From Sutterella seckii (lineage in GTDB: Bacteria; Pseudomonadota; Gammaproteobacteria; Burkholderiales; Burkholderiaceae_F), in assembly GCF_009183815.1 (NCBI RefSeq), contig NZ_WEHX01000002.1:1-64000 (forward strand): a DNA stretch of 64,000 nucleotides, given 5' to 3'. The notes under the pieces are model-generated. The model was given only the letters and a program-made list of their open reading frames with translations, did not search any database and was not told the origin of the DNA. Below, piece by piece: positions 28,073-36,793 of the stretch. Both the position numbers and the translations under genes were made by a program. Positions within the stretch are counted from its first letter, which is position 1. Each line of letters starts with the position of its first letter.

Positions 28073-29788
28073 ATGCTCACACAGCGTCCCACACCCGCCT
28101 TCCTCTCGCAGGAGGCCGCCCGCAGACTGCCGCGCTTCGCGCTCTTTCTGCTCCTCGGCGCATTCATTCTTTCGGGCCTCTGGTCGCAGGATCTCTGGAC
28201 GCTGCGCGATGCGGAAACTTTCGGCATCTCCCGATCGATGCTATCCGGGGGCCTCTCTGCCTGGCTTCTTCCTGAAGTTTCCGGGATGCCGGTATCGGCG
28301 GGGCCTGTGAGCGGCTGGATTGCCGCGGTCTTTACCGCGCTCTTTTCGGGTCTTGCGGGCGAAGTCGGCGCCTACCGGCTCGCGAGCCTCTTCTGGTTTG
28401 CGCTCACGACGGCCTCCCTCTGGTACGGCGCATACCGGCTCGCAAGACGCAACGAGGCCCAGCCCGTCGCCTTCGCCTTCGGCGGCCAGGCGGAACCGAG
28501 AAACTACGGGCGCGCGGTTGCAGACTGCGCCGTCCTTCTTTTCGTCGCGACCTTCGGCATCGTTGCTCGCCAGCATGAACCCATCGCCGGCACGGCGCTC
28601 CTTTCCTTCGCGGCGCTCAATTTCTTCGGCATCGCGATGACGCTGAAGCGCCCCGTTGCCGGAGCCTTCCTCTCCGGCCTCGCCTGCGGCTTTGCCGCCA
28701 TCACGTCGGCCGTCACTGCCGGACTCTGGCTTCTCTGCGCCACGATCATCGTTCATGCCTTCGCCCGCACGTTCCCGGGAAGCCGCGACCGGCGCATTCT
28801 CTCTGCGCTTGCGGGCACGGCGCTTCCCGTCGTCCTCTGGGCGGGCGCAGCCTTCCTCCTTTATCCGGAAGCGGCCGCCGTCTGGTTTGAAAAGTGGGCG
28901 ACCCATCAGGCGGAATTCTTTGATCTTGCGTCCTCGCACACCGTGCTCTGGCTCCTCAGAACCAGCGTCTGGTTCCTCTGCCCCGCCTGGCCTCTCGCGC
29001 TCTGGGCGCTCTACAGCTGGCGCCGGCAGCTCGACCGCTCGCAGATTCTGATTCCTGCCGCACTGGTTCTGACCGCTGCAGGCGCGGGACTCTTCACGGA
29101 AGAAGGCGCTGCGGAGCTGCTTCTCCTCATTTCCGTGCCGGGTCTCATGACGCTCGCCGCCTTCGGGCTCATTACCCTCAGACAGTCAAGGGAGAATCTC
29201 CTCGACTGGTTTGCCATTTCGGTCTTCTCGGTGACGCTCATCGCGCTCTGGCTCTACTGGCTGGCTTCGATGCTCGGGTTCCCGCCCAAGATGGCGCATT
29301 CGATCGCAATGCTTTCACCCGGGTTTGAGCCGACCTTCGGCTGGGGCGCGCTCACAGGCTTTGCCGCCTGCGTGATCTGGGTGGTCTTCGTCGCCTGGCG
29401 CCTCACCCACCGCCCGATCGTCGTCTGGCGCGGCCCCTGGCTCTCCGCTGCCGGCATGACCGCGACCGCCATCACCTTCCTCGGCCTCTGGCATCCGGCA
29501 ATTGACATTGCCCGCTCCTATAAGGCCCCGGCGCTTGAGACGGCTTCTGAAGCGAAGCGCCTCACGGGCGAGGCGTCTCCCCTCATTGAAGGGAACCTTC
29601 TTTCTCCCGGCATCCGAACGGTCTTCACGCTCCATGGCGGCATCCATTTTGCGCCGGCGGGCGAAGGCGCGAAGCTCAGGCTCGTGCGCTACCGCGGAAG
29701 CGACGTTCCCCAGGAGGCGCTCACGCCGCCCATCTCGCGCCCACATACCGATGAAGCCTTCACACTCGTCCCCGGACGCAACCGCTAA
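28073..29788 (+). CDS. GT-C type membrane glycosyltransferase-like protein (ArnT/PMT superfamily)
   Basis: A 571-residue inner-membrane protein with about twelve hydrophobic segments. The N-terminal LWSQDLWTLRDAETFG matches the first periplasmic loop of ArnT/PMT-type enzymes, where an acidic residue is catalytic. The VSGWIAAVFTALFSG and AYRLASLFWF segments fit the same family. Relatives transfer sugars from undecaprenyl carriers to lipid A or proteins. The substrate is not deducible. The periplasmic C-terminal domain typical of ArnT is small here (about residues 490-571). AAGGA lies nine bases before the ATG. The MATE gene follows by 19 bases, probably in one operon. Confidence 0.65.
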   Translation: MLTQRPTPAFLSQEAARRLPRFALFLLLGAFILSGLWSQDLWTLRDAETFGISRSMLSGGLSAWLLPEVSGMPVSAGPVSGWIAAVFTALFSGLAGEVGAYRLASLFWFALTTASLWYGAYRLARRNEAQPVAFAFGGQAEPRNYGRAVADCAVLLFVATFGIVARQHEPIAGTALLSFAALNFFGIAMTLKRPVAGAFLSGLACGFAAITSAVTAGLWLLCATIIVHAFARTFPGSRDRRILSALAGTALPVVLWAGAAFLLYPEAAAVWFEKWATHQAEFFDLASSHTVLWLLRTSVWFLCPAWPLALWALYSWRRQLDRSQILIPAALVLTAAGAGLFTEEGAAELLLLISVPGLMTLAAFGLITLRQSRENLLDWFAISVFSVTLIALWLYWLASMLGFPPKMAHSIAMLSPGFEPTFGWGALTGFAACVIWVVFVAWRLTHRPIVVWRGPWLSAAGMTATAITFLGLWHPAIDIARSYKAPALETASEAKRLTGEASPLIEGNLLSPGIRTVFTLHGGIHFAPAGEGAKLRLVRYRGSDVPQEALTPPISRPHTDEAFTLVPGRNR

Positions 29789-29807
29789 TTCTCGTTTTTA
29801 AAGCGTC

Positions 29808-31235
29808 ATGCCGCAGAATCTTCTTCCTCCCGACATTTCGTTCAAAGCGCTCCTTCGTCTCGCCGGACCGATTTTCGTCGCCAACGTCGCCATCATCGGC
29901 AGCGGCACGATCGACACGATCATGGGCGGACAGCTCGGCGCCGAGCACCTCGCCGCCATTGCGCTCGGCATCGCTGCGACCATTTCCGTTCTCATGGGAC
30001 TTGTGGGCATCCTCCAGGGGCTTTCGCCCGTTGCCGGCCACCACTACGGCGCCCGCAAGATGACCGAAATCGGCATTGACCTCGGGCAGGCGATGTGGCT
30101 CGTTGTCGGCTTCTCTCTCATCGGCGTCCCCATTCTGATGGCGACCGACTTCTGGATGGAGCTCGGCGGCGCCAAGGGCGAGGTTGCCCGGATGGCAACC
30201 CAGTACATGTTCTGGACGGCGCTCGCTCTTCCCGGCTCCATGGCGGCCCGCACCTTCATTGCGGTCAATGCCGCCGTATCGCGCCCGCGCGTCACGATGT
30301 GGGTGTCGCTCGCCATGCTTGCCCTCAAGGCTCCGCTCAACGCGGTCTTCATGTACGGGCTCTTCGGCCTCCCCGCGCTCGGGGGCGGCGGCGCCGGCAT
30401 CTCGTTCTTCATCCTCACTTATCTCTCCCTCATCGCCTACTGGGTGATCTGGAATAAGGACAAGTTTTATAAGAAGATGCACGCGCCGGGCTTCGTGCGT
30501 CCCGAGTGGAAGCGCCTCTGGAACCTCCTCAAGATCGGCGTACCGATGGGTCTCTGCACCTTCTTTGAGGTTTCAAGCTTCACCCTGATGGCGATCTTCG
30601 TCTCGCGCCTCGGTCCCGACATCATGTCCGCGCACCAGATCGTCGCGAACCTCACTTCCATGTGCTACATGGTGCCGCTCTCGCTCGGCATTGCGACCTC
30701 GGTCCTCATTGCGCAGTCGCTCGGCGCCCGGTGGCCCTCTGTGGCCTATGAGTGCCTGAAGCGCACGCTGAAGCTCATGGTGACGATCGCCGTCGTGATG
30801 TCTGTGCTTCTCTTCCTCTTCCGAAGCTTCATTCTCTGGCTCTATACCAGTGAAGCGGAGGTGCACGGTCTCGCGATGTCGCTCATTCTTTTCGGGTGCT
30901 TCTACTACGTCTTCGACGCGATGCAGTCCGTTTCCGCCTTTGCTCTTCGCGGCTACCGCGTGACGGTGGCGCCGATGATCATCTACGGCATCATGCTCTG
31001 GGGCGTGGGTCTGGGACTCGGCTACCAGTTCGCCTTCCATGGCGAATGGGCGGGCGGCCCTTACGGCGTCTTCGGCTTCTGGGGCGCTACGGCAACCGGG
31101 CTCTTCCTCACCGGCATCAGCCTCACCATCATGGCGCTCTGGGTTGGCCGGCAGTTTGCGAAGGACGATTCGCACAGTCCCGATGAGATGAGGGCCGCCA
31201 TTCTTGAGGCAGAGTCCCATAAGCCTCAGCCCTGA
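29808..31235 (+). CDS. MATE-family multidrug/sodium antiporter
   Basis: A 475-residue protein with twelve predicted membrane helices in two similar halves. MATE signatures are visible: LAGPIFVANVAIIGSGTIDT in helix 1, the GILQGLSPVAGHHYGA loop and IATSVLIAQSLGA in the second half. These proteins export cationic drugs or metabolites in exchange for Na+ or H+. It resembles the NorM branch. It follows the GT-C gene by 19 bases, which could point to export of a shared envelope intermediate, but that is a guess. An intrinsic terminator follows. Confidence 0.9.
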   Translation: MPQNLLPPDISFKALLRLAGPIFVANVAIIGSGTIDTIMGGQLGAEHLAAIALGIAATISVLMGLVGILQGLSPVAGHHYGARKMTEIGIDLGQAMWLVVGFSLIGVPILMATDFWMELGGAKGEVARMATQYMFWTALALPGSMAARTFIAVNAAVSRPRVTMWVSLAMLALKAPLNAVFMYGLFGLPALGGGGAGISFFILTYLSLIAYWVIWNKDKFYKKMHAPGFVRPEWKRLWNLLKIGVPMGLCTFFEVSSFTLMAIFVSRLGPDIMSAHQIVANLTSMCYMVPLSLGIATSVLIAQSLGARWPSVAYECLKRTLKLMVTIAVVMSVLLFLFRSFILWLYTSEAEVHGLAMSLILFGCFYYVFDAMQSVSAFALRGYRVTVAPMIIYGIMLWGVGLGLGYQFAFHGEWAGGPYGVFGFWGATATGLFLTGISLTIMALWVGRQFAKDDSHSPDEMRAAILEAESHKPQP

Positions 31236-31263
31236 ATCCTCAGCTCACGCTGAACTCCATTCC

Positions 31264-31302
31264 AACGGATCTTTCCTTACCGGGGAGATCCGTTTCCCTT
31301 TT
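31264..31302 (+). terminator. Intrinsic terminator after the MATE gene
   Basis: AACGGATCT (31264-31272) pairs with AGATCCGTT (31286-31294), followed by TCCCTTTTG. Confidence 0.65.
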
Positions 31303-31403
31303 GTCTCAGGATCAAGCACCCGTCATCCGGAAGGATCCCCTTGTGTTATGTTGGGGAATTCCTTTTTTGGCAGCAGCACTGCCTGAAACTTCCAGGGCAA
31401 TTC

Positions 31404-32180
31404 ATGTCCACGATTCTTTTCCCCAGCCCCATCTTCGGCCCCGTCCATTCCCGGCGCCTCGGCATTTCGCTCGGCATCAACCTTCTTCCTGCGGACGGAA
31501 AGATCTGTTCCTTCGACTGCATTTACTGCGAATGCGGCCTCAACGGCTCCCACCGGCCGCATCTGAAGATGCCTTCGCGGGCGCTCGTGCGCTCGGAACT
31601 CGAGGGAAAGCTTGCTGAAATGGCCGCAGCCGGCCAGAAGCCTGATGCAATTACCTTTGCCGGGAACGGAGAGCCCACAGGGCACCCGGAATTTGCGCAG
31701 ATCGTTGACGACGTGATCAAGCTTCGCGACCGCTTTGCGCCCAAGGCAAAAATCAGCGTCCTCACGAACGCCTTCCATATCCTCAGGCCCGAAGTCTTTG
31801 CCGCCCTCCAGAGGGTCGACAATGCACTCCTCAAGCTCGACACCGTGAACCTCGAATACATCGAGCTCGTGAACCGCCCGCAGGGCCGCTACGACCTCGA
31901 GAGGCTCGTTGAAAAGATGAAGGCCTTTGAGGGCAACTGCATGATTCAGACCATGTTCATGAAGGGCTCCTGGGAAGGAAAGTCGGTCGACAACACGTCG
32001 GAGCGCTTCGTGGGACCGTGGCTTGCCGCCGTGAAGGCGATCCGCCCGAAGCTCGTCACGATCTACACGATCGACCGCGAAACCCCGGACAAGAGCCTCG
32101 AGAAGGCCACCCATGAAGAGCTTGACCGCATTGCCGCAAGGCTTCGCGAAGCCGGGCTCGAGTGCACGGTGAGCTACTGA
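31404..32180 (+). CDS. Radical SAM protein (COG0731-like)
   Basis: A 258-residue radical SAM enzyme. The cluster-binding CSFDCIYC (Cys35, Cys39, Cys42) has the canonical C-x3-C-x2-C spacing, followed by FAGNGEPT, the SAM-binding GGE-like motif. The opening FGPVHSRRLGISLGINLLP is typical of the COG0731 group related to TYW1, whose bacterial members have no established substrate. There is no extra cluster domain at the C-terminus. The ATG at 31404 is preceded by AGGG; an earlier in-frame ATG at 31341 lacks support. It lies alone between two terminators. Confidence 0.85.
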   Translation: MSTILFPSPIFGPVHSRRLGISLGINLLPADGKICSFDCIYCECGLNGSHRPHLKMPSRALVRSELEGKLAEMAAAGQKPDAITFAGNGEPTGHPEFAQIVDDVIKLRDRFAPKAKISVLTNAFHILRPEVFAALQRVDNALLKLDTVNLEYIELVNRPQGRYDLERLVEKMKAFEGNCMIQTMFMKGSWEGKSVDNTSERFVGPWLAAVKAIRPKLVTIYTIDRETPDKSLEKATHEELDRIAARLREAGLECTVSY

Positions 32181-32220
32181 CCGCTCGGTCATTCCCCGAA
32201 GAGTTCAAAAGCCCGAACGC

Positions 32221-32264
32221 AAAAAAAGGCTTCCCCGGAACCTGATCCGCGGGAAGCCTTTTTA
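32221..32264. terminator. Bidirectional terminator between the radical SAM gene and htpX
   Basis: AAAAAGGCTTCCC (32223-32235) pairs with GGGAAGCCTTTTT (32251-32263). Both strands carry a T run after the stem. Confidence 0.88.
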
Positions 32265-32307
32265 TCTGGTCCTGCCGCCTTATCGAAGCGTCAGGACGAG
32301 AAGCGCA

Positions 32308-33213
32308 TTACTGTGCGTTCGTGTAGCGGTGCTCGCGAAGCGCCGCAACGCGGTCTTCGATCGAGGGGTGGCTCGCGAAGAGCGAACCGATGCCGCCCGA
32401 GATGCCGAAGCCCTTGACGTTGCCCGGAAGCTCGTTCGGGGCAATGCCGCCCAGGCGCTGGAGCGCATTGATCATCGGCGTGGTGGAGCCCATGATGTCC
32501 GCGGCGCCCGCGTCCGCGTGGAATTCGCGGTAGCGGCTGAAGGCGGCGACAACCATCGAGGCGAGGAAGCCGAGGCAGATGTCGAGCACAAGCGAGGTGA
32601 CGTAGTAGCCGACGCCCGGCGCATCGTCTTCGTTGCGAAGGATCTGACGGTCGACGACCCAGCCGATGATGCGCGAGAGGAAGACGACGAAGGTGTTCAT
32701 CACGCCCTGAAGGAGCGTCATCGTGACCATGTCGCCGTTCTTCACGTGCGAAAGTTCATGCGCGAGCACAGCCTCAACCTCTTCGCGGTTCATGAGGTTG
32801 AGAAGGCCCGTCGACACGGCGACCAACGCGCTCGAGCGGGAGGCGCCCGTAGCAAAGGCGTTGGGTTCGCCGTCGTAGATGCCGACTTCAGGCATGGGGA
32901 GCCCCGCCTTCTGGGCTTCGCTGCGGACAACGTCGACGAGATAGCGCTCAACCGGGGACTGAGGGTTGTTCACGTCGATCATCTGCAGGCCCATCGACAT
33001 CTTCGCCATCGTCTTCGACATCAGGAGCGAGATGATCGAGCCAGAGAAGCCCACCACCATCGCAAAGACGAAGAGCGTTCCGAGATTGAGCGACTTCCCG
33101 CTCATCGTCCCGAAGTTGATGCCGAACACCATCTGGATCACCGTGAGAATCACGGAGAGCATGATGAAGATGGCGAGATTAGCGAGTATTAAAAGGCCGA
33201 TGCGTTTGAACAT
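32308..33213 (-). CDS. htpX: Membrane zinc metalloprotease HtpX
   Basis: Heat-shock membrane protease acting with FtsH in membrane-protein quality control. The 301-residue protein has two N-terminal helices, the zinc site HELSH (152-156) within [13 protein letters not shown], two more helices, and the second ligand region [11 protein letters not shown]. It lies 217 bases from lapB; that gap holds a six-pair hairpin CACAAA/TTTGTG (33249-33264) in the presumed leader. I saw no clear sigma32 promoter. Confidence 0.95.
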   Translation of the reverse strand: MFKRIGLLILANLAIFIMLSVILTVIQMVFGINFGTMSGKSLNLGTLFVFAMVVGFSGSIISLLMSKTMAKMSMGLQMIDVNNPQSPVERYLVDVVRSEAQKAGLPMPEVGIYDGEPNAFATGASRSSALVAVSTGLLNLMNREEVEAVLAHELSHVKNGDMVTMTLLQGVMNTFVVFLSRIIGWVVDRQILRNEDDAPGVGYYVTSLVLDICLGFLASMVVAAFSRYREFHADAGAADIMGSTTPMINALQRLGGIAPNELPGNVKGFGISGGIGSLFASHPSIEDRVAALREHRYTNAQ

Positions 33214-33430
33214 GGCTTTCTATTCCTTTCCTTAGCGTCCTCTGGAGACACAAATGCTTTTGTGAGAGATGACGAGCGCCGCTTCTTAGCATTCTTGGGG
33301 TGCGGCGCCGCAGGCATCCAGTAATTGGCGTGCGGATGCGTTAATGATGATTTTACGGATGGGGAGAAGGAATTCCCTTAACCGGCTTTCTCCCCTTTTG
33401 TAACAAATGCGCGGGAGATTCTTCGAGTTT

Positions 33431-34600
33431 TTAGACCGCGCGCTTCTTGTCCTCGATGCGCCGCGGGGAGAAGCTGTCCCAGGCGCCGCAGCCGAGGCAA
33501 TGCCACGAGAAGCTTGAAGCCAGGAACCCGCACTTTCTGCACTGGTAGCGCGACCACCTGCGGGCATTCTGTTCAAGCAGCCCGGCGATCATCTTCGTCA
33601 TCTCGTCGTCGGGATTGCCCTTCAACTTCATCTGCATCATGGCATTGAAGGCTGAAAGGCTCGGGTGTTCCTCGAGGAAGCGCCTCGCGATCTTCTCGGC
33701 CGAGGGCACGCCCTGCCAGGCGGCGATGCGCGTGAGCGTTGCTTCCATGACGTCGGCAGTGCCGAGCTTCTCCGTAACGTCGAGGAGAAGCGCGAAAGCG
33801 CCCGCCTGGTCGCCTTCCGCAGAAAGCGCATCCGCGAGATGACCGATGACGAGGGGCGCATAGTCCGGGCTCTTCTCAACCACATCCTTCCAGTAGCGGA
33901 TGGCTTCCGGAGTCGACCCTTCGGCCAGCGCCACCTTCGCGACCGTAATGTCGACGCGGGGCGTTGTATCCTGGTAGCGCAGAAGGGGCGTGACAAGAAG
34001 ACGCGCTTCCTCGAGGTTCTTGTGCTTCAGCGCGAGGTCGATGCGCTCGCAATAGAAATGAGCGATCTCCTCGGCGTGATTTTCACCGGCCTGGGTTTCG
34101 AGAAGACGCGCCGTTTCCGTGGCGGCCGCCCATTCATGTTCCGTGACGTAGATCTTCAGGAGTTCGCGAAGCGCATGGAGGTGCTCCGACGGGACGCTCG
34201 CGAGCTTCCTGTACGCTGCTTCGGCGCGATCGAAGAACCCGGCACAGAGGAAGTCGCGCGCAAGCTCCTTCAGGGCGAGCGCACGCTCTTCGTCCGGAAG
34301 ATCCGCGCGGTTGTAGAGATGCCGGTGAAGCCGCACAGCACGCTCGAACTCGCCGCGGCTTCTCAAGAGATTCCCGAGCACTCGCTCGAGTTCCGTCAGT
34401 TCCGGGTCCACGCGCACGACTTCAATGAAGGCGTCAATGGCTTTGTCCGGAGCCCCGTCCAGGAGAAGTGCGAGACCGCGCGAACAGACTTCCGGCACCT
34501 TCGCCGCTTCGCCGCGCTGCCGCTGATCCCAGCCGCGGCACCACCAGCCGGCAAAGAAGAGAACCGGAACAAAGATCAGATACCAGTAGTCGAATTCCAT
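33431..34600 (-). CDS. lapB: LPS assembly regulator LapB (YciM)
   Basis: Membrane-tethered TPR protein that couples LPS synthesis to demand by directing LpxC to FtsH (encoded at 13977). The 389-residue chain has a single N-terminal helix (YWYLIFVPVLFFAGWW), TPR repeats through about residue 350 and a C-terminal rubredoxin-type knuckle with two CxxC pairs (YQCRKCG and HCLGCGAWDSF). In most beta- and gammaproteobacteria lapA lies just upstream; here the upstream neighbour is a porin, separated by a terminator. So lapB must have its own promoter in 34601-34753. Confidence 0.92.
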   Translation of the reverse strand: MEFDYWYLIFVPVLFFAGWWCRGWDQRQRGEAAKVPEVCSRGLALLLDGAPDKAIDAFIEVVRVDPELTELERVLGNLLRSRGEFERAVRLHRHLYNRADLPDEERALALKELARDFLCAGFFDRAEAAYRKLASVPSEHLHALRELLKIYVTEHEWAAATETARLLETQAGENHAEEIAHFYCERIDLALKHKNLEEARLLVTPLLRYQDTTPRVDITVAKVALAEGSTPEAIRYWKDVVEKSPDYAPLVIGHLADALSAEGDQAGAFALLLDVTEKLGTADVMEATLTRIAAWQGVPSAEKIARRFLEEHPSLSAFNAMMQMKLKGNPDDEMTKMIAGLLEQNARRWSRYQCRKCGFLASSFSWHCLGCGAWDSFSPRRIEDKKRAV

Positions 34601-34753
34601 CGCGCGGTGCTTCCCCGAAATTAATCAGCGTACGGCATTGGATATCGCCGCACGAAGTCAAAGAGAGAAATTTTACTGCGATCCGGAGTTTCCGAACTTT
34701 TTGAGAATCGTTCTTCTCTTTGTGAAATCCATTTTTCAAATGCTGAATAGAGA

Positions 34754-34789
34754 AACGGCGCACTTCCATCATTTAGGAAATGCGCCGTT
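34754..34789 (-). terminator. Hairpin terminator of the porin gene
   Basis: AACGGCGCA (34754-34762) pairs with TGCGCCGTT (34781-34789). The minus strand then reads TTCTCTATT, a moderate T tract. Confidence 0.6.
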
Positions 34790-34856
34790 GGCGTTCTTTT
34801 TATCCTGGCCCCGGAGAACCGAGGCTTCAGATCAGATCAATCTCAGAGGAGTGAGA

Positions 34857-36071
34857 TTAGAACGTGTGAGCGAGGCCGACGTAGACGTTGCCGATCTTCT
34901 CTTTGTAGTCGCTGGCAAGAGATTCATCGTACTTATCAAGCGTGGCTTCTGCATAGCCGCCACCGACATAGATCTTGGTGCGTTCGCTCAGCTCATAGCC
35001 GTAACGGGCAGCAAGACCGTAGTACTTGGCGTCGAGATCCTTCTTGCCGTCATACTCAGAGGTGTAAAGATCTTCAAGGGTGGCATCCACGTAGTAGAGA
35101 CCAACGCAAAGTTCGCCGCCGGCAACCGGAGCAACCGTGCCGAGGTGCAGACCGTAGCCCTTATAGCCCTTTTCGGTGGCGTAATACGAGGCAGGAGTGG
35201 TCTCGTCACCCTCGTTGTACACAATGGACGAGCCAACATCAAAGCTGTCTGAGAAGATGCTGCGGGCACCGGAGAAGTACTGAGCTTCAGCAAAGAGCTT
35301 CGCAACGCCGAAGTCATAGTTGCCGCCGACGAAGACGAGGTTGTGATCATCAGGTTCGAACTTGTACTCAGCGACACGATCCAGCGTGGAATACTTCGTG
35401 AGTTCATAGCCAGCCGCAAACTGGGCAGGACCATATTCACCCGTCACGCCGACGGAGAAATAACGTTCAGCCGTCGACTCGCCTTCGGTCATCGTCTTCT
35501 TATCGTCACGTTCGGCTTTGCTGTCCGTCTTGAAGGAGTACTGGACGATACCCTGGAGACCAGCAACACGCGGGGTGGCATAGGTGATCATGTTGTCGTA
35601 ACGATCGCTGGCGTCAAAGCCCCAGACAGCGTTGTCGCCGCCGTCAAAGGATTCAACATAGCCGAGGAGATCATACGTGCCGGCCGACGAAGCGATGCCG
35701 CCCATGCGGCCGAAAGCGAGTTCACCGAAGGGACCGTAAACCGTCAGAGCGGCTTCACGACCGAAGAGGCGGCCATCCTGGCCAAGCGTGCCGTCATCAG
35801 TGCTGACGCCGTTTTCAAGCTTGAAGCCGACCTTGTAGCCGTTGCCGAGATCTTCGACGCCCTTGAGGCCGAATTTGCTGGCCGTATCAATGCCGGACGT
35901 CATTTCAAACGTATTGTCGCCGTCAACAACCTTCGATCCATCGAAGCCCTTGACGTCGCTGTAGGTATAGGAGAGGCCCTGGTCGATGGCGCCGTAAAGC
36001 GTCACATCAGCAGCCATGGCGGAGCCGGCAAACGCGCCGAGGACGGCGAGCGCAGCAAGAGTCTTTTTCAT
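34857..36071 (-). CDS. Gram-negative porin (OmpC-like, betaproteobacterial type)
   Basis: Outer-membrane beta-barrel. The 404-residue precursor has the signal peptide MKKTLAALAVLGAFAGSAMA, then the typical betaproteobacterial first strand DVTLYGAIDQGLSYTYSD. Other family features are SKFGLKGVEDLGNGYKVGFKLENG, GREAALTVYGPFGELAFGRMGG and a terminal Phe in GNVYVGLAHTF, which guides BAM assembly. The start at 36071 matches the signal peptide; an ATG five codons earlier lacks a ribosome-binding site. The gene stands between ihfB and lapB, flanked by terminators, so is a single unit with a long A/T-rich upstream region. Confidence 0.93.
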   Translation of the reverse strand: MKKTLAALAVLGAFAGSAMAADVTLYGAIDQGLSYTYSDVKGFDGSKVVDGDNTFEMTSGIDTASKFGLKGVEDLGNGYKVGFKLENGVSTDDGTLGQDGRLFGREAALTVYGPFGELAFGRMGGIASSAGTYDLLGYVESFDGGDNAVWGFDASDRYDNMITYATPRVAGLQGIVQYSFKTDSKAERDDKKTMTEGESTAERYFSVGVTGEYGPAQFAAGYELTKYSTLDRVAEYKFEPDDHNLVFVGGNYDFGVAKLFAEAQYFSGARSIFSDSFDVGSSIVYNEGDETTPASYYATEKGYKGYGLHLGTVAPVAGGELCVGLYYVDATLEDLYTSEYDGKKDLDAKYYGLAARYGYELSERTKIYVGGGYAEATLDKYDESLASDYKEKIGNVYVGLAHTF

Positions 36072-36363
36072 TTTCAGAAATCCCATTTAAAAGCCCGCCG
36101 GCATAGTGCTCTGATGGCGAAATGCTTCGGCGGACGTGAACGAACGCCCTCCGGGCATTCGCAGCACTGGCGTAGCGGACTTCTTGCACAAGACCGGAAC
36201 GCCGATTGAACCGAGGTTCATCATAGGTAGAACGGAGGAGCTATTCGATGGTCAATTTTGGTAAATGAGAATTTTTCTCGATTTTTCAATTACCTCCTAA
36301 TTGTGATTTTTGTCGGATAGAAGCAACAGCCGTAACAGTCCGTCATCGCCCGGACGCGTAAGA
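36072..36363 (-). promoter_or_regulatory. Porin upstream region
   Basis: 292 bases of A/T-rich sequence, unlike the GC-rich surroundings, especially 36235-36320. On the minus strand it contains AGGAGGTAATTG, a TTGACC box and a TATGAT box (36220-36225) that are not spaced as one promoter. AGGAG (36294-36298) can pair with CTCCT further downstream. I read it as the promoter and leader of the porin, probably activator-controlled, but cannot fix the start site. Confidence 0.45.
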
Positions 36364-36400
36364 GAAAAGCCGCACTCCCTCGAAAAGGAATGCGGCTTTC
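36364..36400 (-). terminator. Intrinsic terminator after ihfB
   Basis: AAAGCCGCA and TGCGGCTTT pair around TCC...GGA; the minus strand continues TTTTCTCTT. It ends the gyrA-to-ihfB transcription unit. Confidence 0.8.
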
Positions 36401-36463
36401 AGGATGTTTTTTCAGAGAGATCCTCATTCAATGAATGAAGGATTTCCCGAAAATCATCTTTGG

Positions 36464-36772
36464 TCAGACATCAGATTCGCGGCTCTTGTCCACGCGCTCC
36501 CTCAGGCCCTTGCCGGCCTTGAAGAAGACGGTGTAACGGGCGCGCACAGCAACTGCCGAACCATCCTGAGGATTGCGGCCGACGCGCTCCGGACGATATT
36601 TCAGTCCGAAGGAGCCGAAACCGCGAATCTCGATGCGGCTGCCTTCAACCAGCGTGTCGGCCATCGTATTGATGATCACGGCAGCGGAATCCATGCAGTC
36701 GCGCTCGCGAAACGTCGGAAGACGTCCGTAGAACTCAGCAAGAAGTTCGGATTTGGTCATGGAATTACCCAT
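36464..36772 (-). CDS. ihfB: Integration host factor beta subunit
   Basis: DNA-bending HU-family protein that acts as a heterodimer with IhfA. The 102 residues include MTKSELL at residues 5-11 and RIEIRGFGSFGLKYRPERVGRNP in two blocks, with the Pro-bearing beta-ribbon that intercalates DNA. The helix 1-2 loop has a few extra residues (GRLPTFRERD). The ATG at 36772 is preceded by AGGAGG with five-base spacing; the internal Met5 corresponds to the usual family start. It follows rpsA by 21 bases, a conserved order. Confidence 0.94.
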   Translation of the reverse strand: MGNSMTKSELLAEFYGRLPTFRERDCMDSAAVIINTMADTLVEGSRIEIRGFGSFGLKYRPERVGRNPQDGSAVAVRARYTVFFKAGKGLRERVDKSRESDV

Positions 36773-36793
36773 GGTTGCCTCCTCTGACTCTGA

